Source of the DNA: CBDFKQ01 sp965248855
GTDB taxonomy: Bacteria; Bacteroidota; Bacteroidia; Cytophagales; 172606-1
Length of the DNA: 64,000 nt
Assembly (NCBI GenBank): GCA_965248855.1
Contig: CBDFKQ010000011.1
Location: forward strand, 310,001 to 374,000
Direction: 5' to 3'
In this document: piece after piece, positions 35,300 through 42,943 of the stretch
How positions within the stretch are numbered: position 1 is the first letter of the stretch
Layout of the letters: each line of letters opens with the position of its first letter
Position numbers and translations under genes: made by a program
Notes under the pieces: model-generated
Databases searched by the model: none
What the model was told of the DNA's origin: nothing
Seen by the model: the letters and a program-made list of their open reading frames with translations, nothing else

Positions 35300-36190
35300 A
35301 TGGCATTGGTTTTAATTTTCTTCATAGTATTTTTACGTAAATATTTTATCCTATTATATGAAAACAAATTTATTTTTCTTTTTCTTTTTATAATTTCAAT
35401 AAAAATTAATGCTCAACAAAATGCTATTCCTGTAGGTTCTATATTGAGAACCCATGCATTAATATATGGAGAAATGTTTGAAGGGAGAAAAACTGCCGGC
35501 GGCGAAATTTTTAATAATGATAGCCTTACCTGCTCTCATAGAACGCTTCCATTTAATACAATGTTATATATTACTAATGCAGTTAATGGTAAAACAGTTA
35601 TACTGCGTGTAAATGACAGGGGCTTAAATCCAAAAAGTACAGATATTTTTGTAACAAAACAGGCAGCTATTAAATTAGGATTGCCTCGTCAGGGTGGAAC
35701 AAAAATAACCATGCAAATAATTGGAGAAAATGGTTTAGTGTTGCAAGAAGATGAAAAATCAATGACTTTTGAAGCCGAGGTATTGCGACAAAATAATTTA
35801 AAAGCACAAAAAATAAAATCTTCTCCTCCAATAGTTGAAAAGGAAACTACAGAAGGTAAATACAATTTTGATATTAAACCTTTTGAAGAAAATAATAATG
35901 ATACAAGTGTAAATAAAACGTATGCTTTAGATGGAAGTGATATTAAGCTGGAAGGATTTGGTATTCAGTTATTTTCGGTTGATAATCTTAAATCGGCCCA
36001 GAGTATTTCTAAAACATTGATAGAAGGTGATATTGACAGTAAATTATATATACAACAAGTGTGGGTAAAAGGCAAAAAAGTATTTAGGATAATTGCAGGT
36101 GCTTATGGTTTAATTGAAGCAAAAGAACACTTAAATAAGTTAAAAAAAATCGGACATAAAGGTTTCATCCAAAAACATTTAAGCGCATAG
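35300..36190 (+). CDS. rlpA: RlpA-like septal lytic transglycosylase with SPOR domain
   Basis: About 296 residues from the ATG at 35300; an overlapping GTG at 35261 would add 13 residues and is less likely. A long hydrophobic N-terminus includes the signal sequence ending NAQQ. The double-psi beta-barrel core is GEMFEGRKTAGGEIFNND, LPFNTMLYITN, and VNDRGLNPKSTDIFV with the catalytic Asp. A C-terminal SPOR domain (residues about 225-296) targets denuded glycan at the septum. The gene sits after 33802 and before hemH, with terminators on both sides. Confidence 0.88.
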   Translation: MALVLIFFIVFLRKYFILLYENKFIFLFLFIISIKINAQQNAIPVGSILRTHALIYGEMFEGRKTAGGEIFNNDSLTCSHRTLPFNTMLYITNAVNGKTVILRVNDRGLNPKSTDIFVTKQAAIKLGLPRQGGTKITMQIIGENGLVLQEDEKSMTFEAEVLRQNNLKAQKIKSSPPIVEKETTEGKYNFDIKPFEENNNDTSVNKTYALDGSDIKLEGFGIQLFSVDNLKSAQSISKTLIEGDIDSKLYIQQVWVKGKKVFRIIAGAYGLIEAKEHLNKLKKIGHKGFIQKHLSA

Positions 36191-36214
36191 TTTTTTACTA
36201 TATATTATTATTTG

Positions 36215-36254
36215 AAAGAGAGGTAAAGTTTTAAGAACTTTACCTCTCTTTTTT
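36215..36254 (+). terminator. Terminator after rlpA
   Basis: AAAGAGAGGTAAAGTT and AACTTTACCTCTCTTT form a 16-base stem with a 5-base loop, followed by T-rich sequence. Confidence 0.9.
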
Positions 36255-36287
36255 GTTTACATAAAAACAAAAATTTTACTTTCTATT

Positions 36288-37334
36288 ATGTCAATTATAA
36301 ATTTTGAAACGGAAATAACAAACCCAACAATTGGAGTAATATTAATTAATCAGGGTACACCCGATAGTGCCGAAGTACCTGATGTAAGAAAATATTTAAG
36401 AGAATTCCTGATGGATAAAAGAGTAATTGATATTCCTTTTCTATCACGTTTTTTACTTGTAAATTTTATCATTGCACCCTTTAGGGCACCGAAATCAGCA
36501 AAAATATATAAAAAATTATGGTTGGAAAGAGGTTCTCCATTAAAATTTTATGGATTGGAAGTAAGTGATTTACTGCAAAGAACACTGGGGGCGAAATATG
36601 ATGTTAAACTTGCCATGCGTTATCAAAGCCCTTCAATAGACGCAGTTTTAAAAGAATTTAAAAATAAAAATTTTAAAAAAATCGTTATAATTCCTCTTTT
36701 TCCTCAATATGCGTCTGCAACTACAGGTTCGGTTAACGAAAAAGTGATGGACATAATGAGTGAGTGGCAAGCAATTCCCGCAGTAAAGTTTGTTGGAAAT
36801 TTTTTCGATCATCCCAAATTTATTGGAGCATTTGTAGATATAGGTAAAAAATATTTAAATAAAATAAAATATGACCATATTTTATTTTCATATCATGGTT
36901 TACCCGAAAGGCAAATTGTAAAGACAGATAATACCGGTACTTGCTTACAAAATAATTGTTGCGATACATTACATGCCGCCAATCGTTCATGTTATCGTGC
37001 ACAATGTTTTGAAACCACGAGGTTAATTGCTAAAGAATTAAATCTTGATAAAGATGATTATACTGTTTCTTTTCAATCGCGCCTTGGTAAAAACCCTTGG
37101 ATAAAACCATATTCTGATTTTAAAATAATAGAATTAGCGCAAAAAGGATATAAAAAAGTTCTTACATTTTCGCCTTCATTTATTGCTGACTGTTTAGAAA
37201 CAACTATTGAAATCGGAGAAGAATATAAAGAATTATTTGAAGTAAATGGTGGAGAACATTGGCAGTTGGTAGAAAGCCTTAATGTAAATGAAATATGGAT
37301 TGATGCTTTGAAAGAAATGGTAGAAACGGATTAA
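36288..37334 (+). CDS. hemH: Ferrochelatase
   Basis: 348 residues. Family marks are the start GVILINQGTPDSAEVPDVRK, the iron-binding His in LFSYHGLPERQ (near residue 203), and SFQSRLGKNPWIKPYSD near residue 262. It inserts ferrous iron into protoporphyrin IX, the last haem step. No other haem genes are in the window. Terminators flank the gene on both sides, so it is monocistronic. Confidence 0.96.
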   Translation: MSIINFETEITNPTIGVILINQGTPDSAEVPDVRKYLREFLMDKRVIDIPFLSRFLLVNFIIAPFRAPKSAKIYKKLWLERGSPLKFYGLEVSDLLQRTLGAKYDVKLAMRYQSPSIDAVLKEFKNKNFKKIVIIPLFPQYASATTGSVNEKVMDIMSEWQAIPAVKFVGNFFDHPKFIGAFVDIGKKYLNKIKYDHILFSYHGLPERQIVKTDNTGTCLQNNCCDTLHAANRSCYRAQCFETTRLIAKELNLDKDDYTVSFQSRLGKNPWIKPYSDFKIIELAQKGYKKVLTFSPSFIADCLETTIEIGEEYKELFEVNGGEHWQLVESLNVNEIWIDALKEMVETD

Positions 37335-37368
37335 TTTTTCTTAATCGTTAAACAGATAAAATAATAGT

Positions 37369-37398
37369 AAAGGCTTTCACAATTGTGAAAGCCTTTTT
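37369..37398. terminator. Bidirectional terminator after hemH
   Basis: AAAGGCTTTCAC and GTGAAAGCCTTT form a 12-base stem with a TTTTT tail, closing hemH and the convergent gene at 37404. Confidence 0.9.
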
Positions 37399-37403
37399 AA
37401 TTT

Positions 37404-37595
37404 TTAAGAATTTGTATTCCTTCCTTTACCTAATTTACTGATTATGAAAATAATTAAACCAACAACAACAGCAACAATTATAACTCCTGACCAAACTCCG
37501 GCCTTAAAAATATCTCCAATTACTTGGCAGCTGCTAAAAGCAAATGCAAGAAAAGCAATAAAAAATGCGAATACAGTTGAACGAATGTTTTTCAT
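37404..37595 (-). CDS. Small lipoprotein-like membrane protein
   Basis: 63 residues. N-terminal signal ending in a lipobox-like FSSCQ (Cys near residue 23), then a second hydrophobic helix GVIIVAVVVGLIIFIISKLG and a basic tail. Small Bacteroidota proteins of this layout are often misnamed phosphatidate cytidylyltransferase; length excludes that enzyme. Function unknown. Confidence 0.7.
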   Translation of the reverse strand: MKNIRSTVFAFFIAFLAFAFSSCQVIGDIFKAGVWSGVIIVAVVVGLIIFIISKLGKGRNTNS

Positions 37596-37663
37596 AATTT
37601 AGATTAATTAATAGTGAATTATATTTTAATTAATCTAAAAAAATAAGTGTGCCGGATATTTTA

Positions 37664-37698
37664 CTCAAAAATGATTTTTTAAAAAAATCATTTTTGAG
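37664..37698. promoter_or_regulatory. 35-bp palindrome in the divergent promoter region
   Basis: CTCAAAAATGATTTTTT and its complement AAAAAATCATTTTTGAG are separated by one base. It lies between the small lipoprotein gene and the DPP-IV-like gene, so it could be an operator or a strong hairpin. No transcript end needs it here. Confidence 0.45.
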
Positions 37699-37751
37699 TT
37701 TTAAAGCAAATCATAATAATTAATAAATATGCTGTAATTATCATTAATCAA

Positions 37752-37759
37752 TATATTTG
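37752..37759 (+). promoter_or_regulatory. -7 box (TATATTTG) of the DPP-IV-like gene
   Basis: Perfect TAnnTTTG 31 bases before the ATG at 37791. A -33 box is not clear. Confidence 0.45.
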
Positions 37760-37790
37760 TAATATTGTACATACACACATAATAAATATT

Positions 37791-39962
37791 ATGAAAAGAT
37801 ATCTGGCCATATTAATTGTTTTTAATTTATTAAGTTCTAAAAACATTTTTGCCCAACAAAAAAAGCACTTTACTTTAGAAGATATCCAGAATGGTTTATT
37901 TAAAACAGAATCGGTAAATGGGTTAAACTGGATGAACGACGGTCAATTTTATACCGAAATAGTTAAAGGGAATATTATAAAATATGAAGTAAAAAATGGT
38001 GTGGAGGTTGATGTTATTGTTAAAGGAAGCGACCTTATTTCTCCTGAAACCAATAAACCTATTGAATTTGATAACTACCAATTCAGTAAAGACGAAACCA
38101 AAATTTTATTCTCTGCAGAAACAGAACATATATACCGGCATTCTTCCAAATCATCTTATTACGTTTATAATATTAAAAGCAAAAAACTTAAAAAACTTTC
38201 AAAGGGAAAGCAATTGTACGCTACTTTTTCCCCTGATGGTTCTAAAATTGCGTTTTGCAGAGATAATAATTTATTTTTCATTAATATTGAAGATATGTCG
38301 GAAAAGCAAATCACTCATGATGGTGAATTTAATAAAATAATAAATGGATCAACCGATTGGGTATATGAAGAAGAGTTTTCTTTTACAAAAGCTTTTTTCT
38401 GGTCACCCGAAAGCAATAAAATAGCGTATTATACTTTTGATGAAAGTGCAGTGAAAGAATATAATTTACAAAAGTGGGGAGATTTATACCCTGTTGATTA
38501 TAAATTTAAATACCCAAAAGCTGGAGAAAAAAATTCAACGGTTAAAATATCTGTTTACAATATAAATATCAGTAAAACTACGAAGATAGATATTGGACCG
38601 GAAACCGACATGTATATTCCCAGAATTACGTGGACAACAGATAACAATTTGCTTTCTGTTAAAAAGATGAACCGATTGCAGAATAAACTCGAAATACTTC
38701 ATGCTGATGCTAATAACGGAAATTCTACTATTGTTTTTAGTGAAACAAGTAAAACTTATGTTGATTTAGAATATACTGATGATTTAACTTATTTAGATAA
38801 TAATAAAGGTTTTATTCAAAGCAGTGAAAAAAGTGGATATAAGCATTTATATTTATTTGATATGTCCGGCAAACAAATTCGCCAGATAACATTAGGTAAT
38901 TGGGAAGTGAAAGAATTTTATGGGATTGACGAAAAAACCCAAACATTATTTTTTACATCTACCGAAGTTTCGCCAATGGAAAGCAGGTTATATTCCATTA
39001 ATTTATCGGGAAAAGATAAAAAGAAACTTACAAATGCAAAAGGTGTTCATATCCCTTCATTTAGTGGAGACTTAAAATATTATATGGATTATCAATCTTC
39101 TGCTGATGGGGTGCTAAAAGTAAGTTTACACAAAGCAGATGGAATATTAATTAAAGCATTAGAGGAAAATTTTAAGTTAAAAGATAAATTGGATCAATAT
39201 GCATTAGGTAAAAAAGAATTTATTAAAGTGCCAATACCAAGTGGTGAGGTTTTAAATGGTTATTTAATTAAACCTTCTGATTTTGATGCAAACAAAAAAT
39301 ATCCGGTTTTAATGCATGTTTATGGCGGGCCGGGTAGTCAACAAGTACTGGATACTTATTCAGGTGTTAATTGGATGCAGGTGTTAACCGAACAAGGTTA
39401 CATTATAGCATGTGTTGATAATAGAGGCACAGGCGCACGAGGAAAGGAATTTAGAACAATTACTTATGCTAATTTAGGTAAGTTGGAAGTTCAGGATCAG
39501 ATAGATGCTGCAAAATATATTGGTACTTTACCATATGTTGATAAAAATAGAATAGGAATAAGCGGATGGAGTTATGGAGGTTATATGTCTGCACTTTGTT
39601 TAACAATAGGAGCAGATGTTTTTAAAGCAGGTATTGTAGGTGCACCTGTAACTAATTGGAGGTTTTATGACAGTATTTATACAGAAAGATATTTAAAAAC
39701 ACCTCAAGAGAATGCAGAAGGTTATGATAATTTTTCTCCGGTTACTCATGCAGCGAAATTAAAAGGAAAAATGTTGTTAATACATGGAACCGGTGATGAT
39801 AATGTTCATTTTCAAAATTCAATCACATTTGTTGATGCATTAGTAAAGGCGGGTAAACAATTTGAAGTTTTTTATTATCCAAACCAAAGTCATGGGGTAA
39901 ATGGTTATTCAAAAGTTCATATGAATAAATTAATGTTAAATTTTGTTTTAAAAAGTTTATAA
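37791..39962 (+). CDS. S9 family dipeptidyl peptidase (DPP-IV-like)
   Basis: 723 residues: signal peptide to about IFAQ, an N-terminal beta-propeller, and a C-terminal alpha/beta-hydrolase domain. The propeller carries DWVYEEEF, whose Glu pair anchors the substrate N-terminus in DPP-IV. The hydrolase triad is Ser594 in GWSYGGYMS, Asp in GTGDDNVH and His in NQSHGVNG. It should remove Xaa-Pro dipeptides in the periplasm. It is followed by a terminator. Confidence 0.93.
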   Translation: MKRYLAILIVFNLLSSKNIFAQQKKHFTLEDIQNGLFKTESVNGLNWMNDGQFYTEIVKGNIIKYEVKNGVEVDVIVKGSDLISPETNKPIEFDNYQFSKDETKILFSAETEHIYRHSSKSSYYVYNIKSKKLKKLSKGKQLYATFSPDGSKIAFCRDNNLFFINIEDMSEKQITHDGEFNKIINGSTDWVYEEEFSFTKAFFWSPESNKIAYYTFDESAVKEYNLQKWGDLYPVDYKFKYPKAGEKNSTVKISVYNINISKTTKIDIGPETDMYIPRITWTTDNNLLSVKKMNRLQNKLEILHADANNGNSTIVFSETSKTYVDLEYTDDLTYLDNNKGFIQSSEKSGYKHLYLFDMSGKQIRQITLGNWEVKEFYGIDEKTQTLFFTSTEVSPMESRLYSINLSGKDKKKLTNAKGVHIPSFSGDLKYYMDYQSSADGVLKVSLHKADGILIKALEENFKLKDKLDQYALGKKEFIKVPIPSGEVLNGYLIKPSDFDANKKYPVLMHVYGGPGSQQVLDTYSGVNWMQVLTEQGYIIACVDNRGTGARGKEFRTITYANLGKLEVQDQIDAAKYIGTLPYVDKNRIGISGWSYGGYMSALCLTIGADVFKAGIVGAPVTNWRFYDSIYTERYLKTPQENAEGYDNFSPVTHAAKLKGKMLLIHGTGDDNVHFQNSITFVDALVKAGKQFEVFYYPNQSHGVNGYSKVHMNKLMLNFVLKSL

Positions 39963-39986
39963 TTTTTTTTGCAAAAAAATAATTTA

Positions 39987-40024
39987 AAATAAATCCGGAA
40001 AAATGTTTCCGGATTTATTTTTTT
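39987..40024 (+). terminator. Terminator after the DPP-IV-like gene
   Basis: AAATAAATCCGGAAA and TTTCCGGATTTATTT (15-base perfect stem, 4-base loop) then TTTT. Confidence 0.9.
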
Positions 40025-40113
40025 AATCACGGCACAGTTTTTAATTAATACTTTAAATCAAAAAAGATTTTATTTTCAAATTATTTCAAATCACTTCATC
40101 TCTTTTCACTTCA

Positions 40114-41232
40114 ATGGATAAAATAATACCACCATTTTATATTAAGGCAACACTAACCCTCTTGGGCCTTATATTGGCAGGCTTAACTATTTATTTTTTA
40201 AAAGGAATAGTTTTACCATTATTGTTTGGAGTTATTTTTGCGATTTTGCTCAACCCTGTTGAAAGGTTTTTAGAAAGAAAAGGTTTTTCAAGAATTATTG
40301 CAATAAGCTTAACTGTGCTTTTTGCAATAGTTTTAATGGCAGCAATTATATTTTTTATATATATACAAACCTCTTTATTTTCCAAACAACTTCCGGAATT
40401 TAAAGTAAAATTAATGCACAGTGTAAATTTATTTCAACATTGGCTAAACAGCTCATATGGAATAAGTTATAAGAAGCAAATAGATTGGTTTAACCAGGGA
40501 ATAGAAAGTGGAGGAACTATTTTATTGGATTTACTCACTGCCACAAGCACATTTTTACTGATGAGTATGGTCATCCCCGTTTATATTTTTCTTTTTCTGT
40601 TATACAGACCATTGCTTATTAAATTTATGGTTGATGTTTGTTCTAAAGATAGTGGATCGACACATGTTAAAGAGATTATGAGCGAAAGTAAAACAGTTAT
40701 ACAGAGTTATATGATTGGAGTATTGATGGAGACTGCCATTGTTGCTGTAATGAATTCCGTTGCTTTACTTGCTTTAGGGATTGACTATGCAATTTTATTG
40801 GGAATAGTAGGTGCACTTTTAAATATGATACCATACATAGGTGGAGCACTTGCAGTTACCTTACCGGTTTTAATGTCACTTGTTACTAAAGATAGTTTAG
40901 GATATTCTTTTGGGGTAATAGTGGTATATTTTATTATACAATTTATTGATAATCATTATTTAATTCCAAAAGTAGTTGCTTCAAAGATTCAGGTAAATGC
41001 ATTGGTTGCTATTGTTGGAGTTTTAATTGGAAATGCCATTGGTGGCGTTGCCGGAATGTTTTTATCACTTCCTGTAATTGCAATTTTAAAAATTATATTT
41101 GATCGCATTGAAGAGCTCAAACCATGGGGAATGCTTTTAGGTAACGAATTACCAACCAAAAGGCCAAACCCTCTTACGCCGGCATTGGCACTGTTAAAGA
41201 AACGGAAGAAGGTGGTTGAAAGTGTAGTTTAA
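40114..41232 (+). CDS. AI-2E family transporter
   Basis: 372 residues with about eight membrane helices: a pair of N-terminal hairpins, a central amphipathic soluble stretch (residues about 90-140), then VIPVYIFLFLLY and later helices. The segment MIPYIGGALAVTLPVLMSL and IQFIDNHYLIPKVV are family landmarks. The family includes AI-2 exporters and Na/H antiporters, so the substrate is not fixed. No signalling gene adjoins except the VWA triad that follows in the same direction. Confidence 0.88.
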   Translation: MDKIIPPFYIKATLTLLGLILAGLTIYFLKGIVLPLLFGVIFAILLNPVERFLERKGFSRIIAISLTVLFAIVLMAAIIFFIYIQTSLFSKQLPEFKVKLMHSVNLFQHWLNSSYGISYKKQIDWFNQGIESGGTILLDLLTATSTFLLMSMVIPVYIFLFLLYRPLLIKFMVDVCSKDSGSTHVKEIMSESKTVIQSYMIGVLMETAIVAVMNSVALLALGIDYAILLGIVGALLNMIPYIGGALAVTLPVLMSLVTKDSLGYSFGVIVVYFIIQFIDNHYLIPKVVASKIQVNALVAIVGVLIGNAIGGVAGMFLSLPVIAILKIIFDRIEELKPWGMLLGNELPTKRPNPLTPALALLKKRKKVVESVV

Positions 41233-41317
41233 ATTTTTTATTATAAATAAGAGGCATGATTATTTTCTAAAGAGAAGCTAATGTTTATCTTGCAAAACAA
41301 TCCTTAACTCAATTAAA

Positions 41318-41980
41318 ATGGAAGATTTATTAGATATTGGCGAAGTAACTGAATCAAAAACATTTCATCAACTTGGTGTCCTTATTCTTGATGGTTCAGG
41401 TTCAATGAAAGCTGAAGGTGATTTAAAAACCTCTCTGGCAGAAAATGTAAATCTGGCAGTAAAAGAATTTTTTACGTATTTTAAAGGAAGTTCGATTGTA
41501 AATAATTTTTCAATCGCAGTAATCACTTTTGATGACAAAGCAATTTTACAAACGCCTTTGACTCCTCTTGCCGACATTGACGACTTTGGTGATTTTAATC
41601 CATTAAATAATCATGGTGGAGGAACAAATATAGGAAGTGCGTTAGAATTAGCTGAAAAAGTTGCTTCCGATCATTTAAATTCACCTGAAGCACAAAGCGT
41701 TCCTCATGATGTAAAATTTATTGTTATGTCTGATGGTTTGTGTCAACATCCTGATGATACCCGTAAAATCGCTCAAAGAATAAAAGAAAATTCAAAAGTT
41801 ACAATATGTTCTGCCCTTTTTATTCAAAGAGGTAATAGTAATGATCCGGCAAAATCACTGCTTTTAGAAATTGCAAGCGCACCAAATTTATACAAAACAA
41901 CATATAGTGAGCAAGATCTGCGTAAATTCTTTATCTCATCTATGTCTGCAAAAATCAACATGAAAAAAGAAGGAGAATAA
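41318..41980 (+). CDS. VWA domain protein (TerY/YegL type)
   Basis: 220 residues, a bare von Willebrand A domain. The metal-site motif DGSGSMK lies near residue 27, with GGGTNIGSAL near residue 100 and SDGLCQHPDD near residue 137. There is no signal peptide. In TerY-P systems the VWA protein, PP2C phosphatase and kinase work together, and E. coli yegL-pphC-yegI has the same trio. All three follow here in order. Confidence 0.87.
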   Translation: MEDLLDIGEVTESKTFHQLGVLILDGSGSMKAEGDLKTSLAENVNLAVKEFFTYFKGSSIVNNFSIAVITFDDKAILQTPLTPLADIDDFGDFNPLNNHGGGTNIGSALELAEKVASDHLNSPEAQSVPHDVKFIVMSDGLCQHPDDTRKIAQRIKENSKVTICSALFIQRGNSNDPAKSLLLEIASAPNLYKTTYSEQDLRKFFISSMSAKINMKKEGE

Positions 41981-41998
41981 TTCTCCTTCTTTTTTTTT
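41963..41998 (+). terminator. Terminator overlapping the VWA stop codon
   Basis: AAAGAAGGAGAA and TTCTCCTTCTTT form a stem around a TAA loop, and that loop is the stop codon of the VWA gene. A run of T follows. It should reduce transcription of the phosphatase and kinase genes. Confidence 0.8.
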
Positions 41999-42025
41999 AT
42001 TCTTAAAAGATCTTAATTCAATTTA

Positions 42026-42748
42026 ATGGAGGAAAACTTAGACACCGGTATTTTGGCCGTTTGTACATTAGCCAATAAACCTATTAATGAAGACGCTTGT
42101 ATAAAATTGTCAAACGAAAATGCAAATTTCAATGCAGTAATAGTTGCTGATGGTTTGGGATCGAATGGATATGCATCTAATGCTTCAGCTTTTGTTGTTC
42201 AATGGATGCAAAATAAATTATTACAATTGGATGATGTGGCTCTTATTGATTTTTTTGAATTTTTTCCTCTTTTAAAACATGCATTAATTGCCCATGTAGA
42301 AAATTTTGAAATTGAAAATAATTTATCGTTGGATAGATTTCAAAATTTTGGAACTACTTTGATTTGCGCTGTCGAAACAGAAAACGAATTTATTATTGCT
42401 TATACAGGCAATGGTGCAATATGGCATATTAAAGGAAATTTTAATGATTTTTCTGCCGGAAGAATTATTCCCTGGAATTCAATAAATTATTTAAGTCCGC
42501 ATACGGTAGAAGAAAGTGGGAGGGAAGCTTTATACAAATTAATATCTCCAACTGATAATTTTGACGAAATTGTTCCAACAGTAATAAGAATTAGCAAGGA
42601 TAAAAATTATGGGGACATCATAATGATATGCAGTGATGGAATTTTTTCACAAGACCAGGTTAGAATAGGTAAAAATACAACAGGTGCCTGGATGAAAATT
42701 GAAGATAGTTTAATTGATTTTTTATCCATATTTAAATTTATTTTTTAA
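42026..42748 (+). CDS. PP2C-type serine/threonine phosphatase, C-terminus lost to a frameshift
   Basis: 240 codons of the PPM/PP2C fold: ADGLGSNGYASNASAFV (first metal Asp), FGTTLICAV, YTGNGAIWHI and MICSDGIFS (second metal Asp). The frame ends early at KFIF. The last block, DDDATLGIIV with the final metal Asp, is found in the next frame at 42714-42923. A single extra T in the T6 run of GATTTTTTATCC would explain the shift. Without the tail the protein should be inactive. Confidence 0.82.
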   Translation: MEENLDTGILAVCTLANKPINEDACIKLSNENANFNAVIVADGLGSNGYASNASAFVVQWMQNKLLQLDDVALIDFFEFFPLLKHALIAHVENFEIENNLSLDRFQNFGTTLICAVETENEFIIAYTGNGAIWHIKGNFNDFSAGRIIPWNSINYLSPHTVEESGREALYKLISPTDNFDEIVPTVIRISKDKNYGDIIMICSDGIFSQDQVRIGKNTTGAWMKIEDSLIDFLSIFKFIF

Positions 42749-42923
42749 TCGGAAAAATGAAAATAATTTAGAATATGATTTTAAAGATAACTTTACATTT
42801 TCTGAAGGTAACTTAACAGAAATTTTTCAACAATATTTAGCCAAGGGAAATTGGGATGACGATGCAACTTTAGGTATTATTGTAAGCAAAGAAGCTCTGG
42901 TATATCAAAAGGCAAGAAAATAA
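42714..42923 (+). CDS. PP2C phosphatase C-terminal part in the +1 frame
   Basis: About 69 codons continuing the phosphatase, ending in GNWDDDATLGIIVSKEAL with the final metal-binding Asp. It has only a TTG as start and no reason to be a separate gene, so it is best read as the tail of the 42026 gene. The kinase gene starts 20 bases later. Confidence 0.75.
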   Translation: MIFYPYLNLFFNRKNENNLEYDFKDNFTFSEGNLTEIFQQYLAKGNWDDDATLGIIVSKEALVYQKARK

Positions 42924-42943
42924 ATAAAATTTAAACACTTTAA

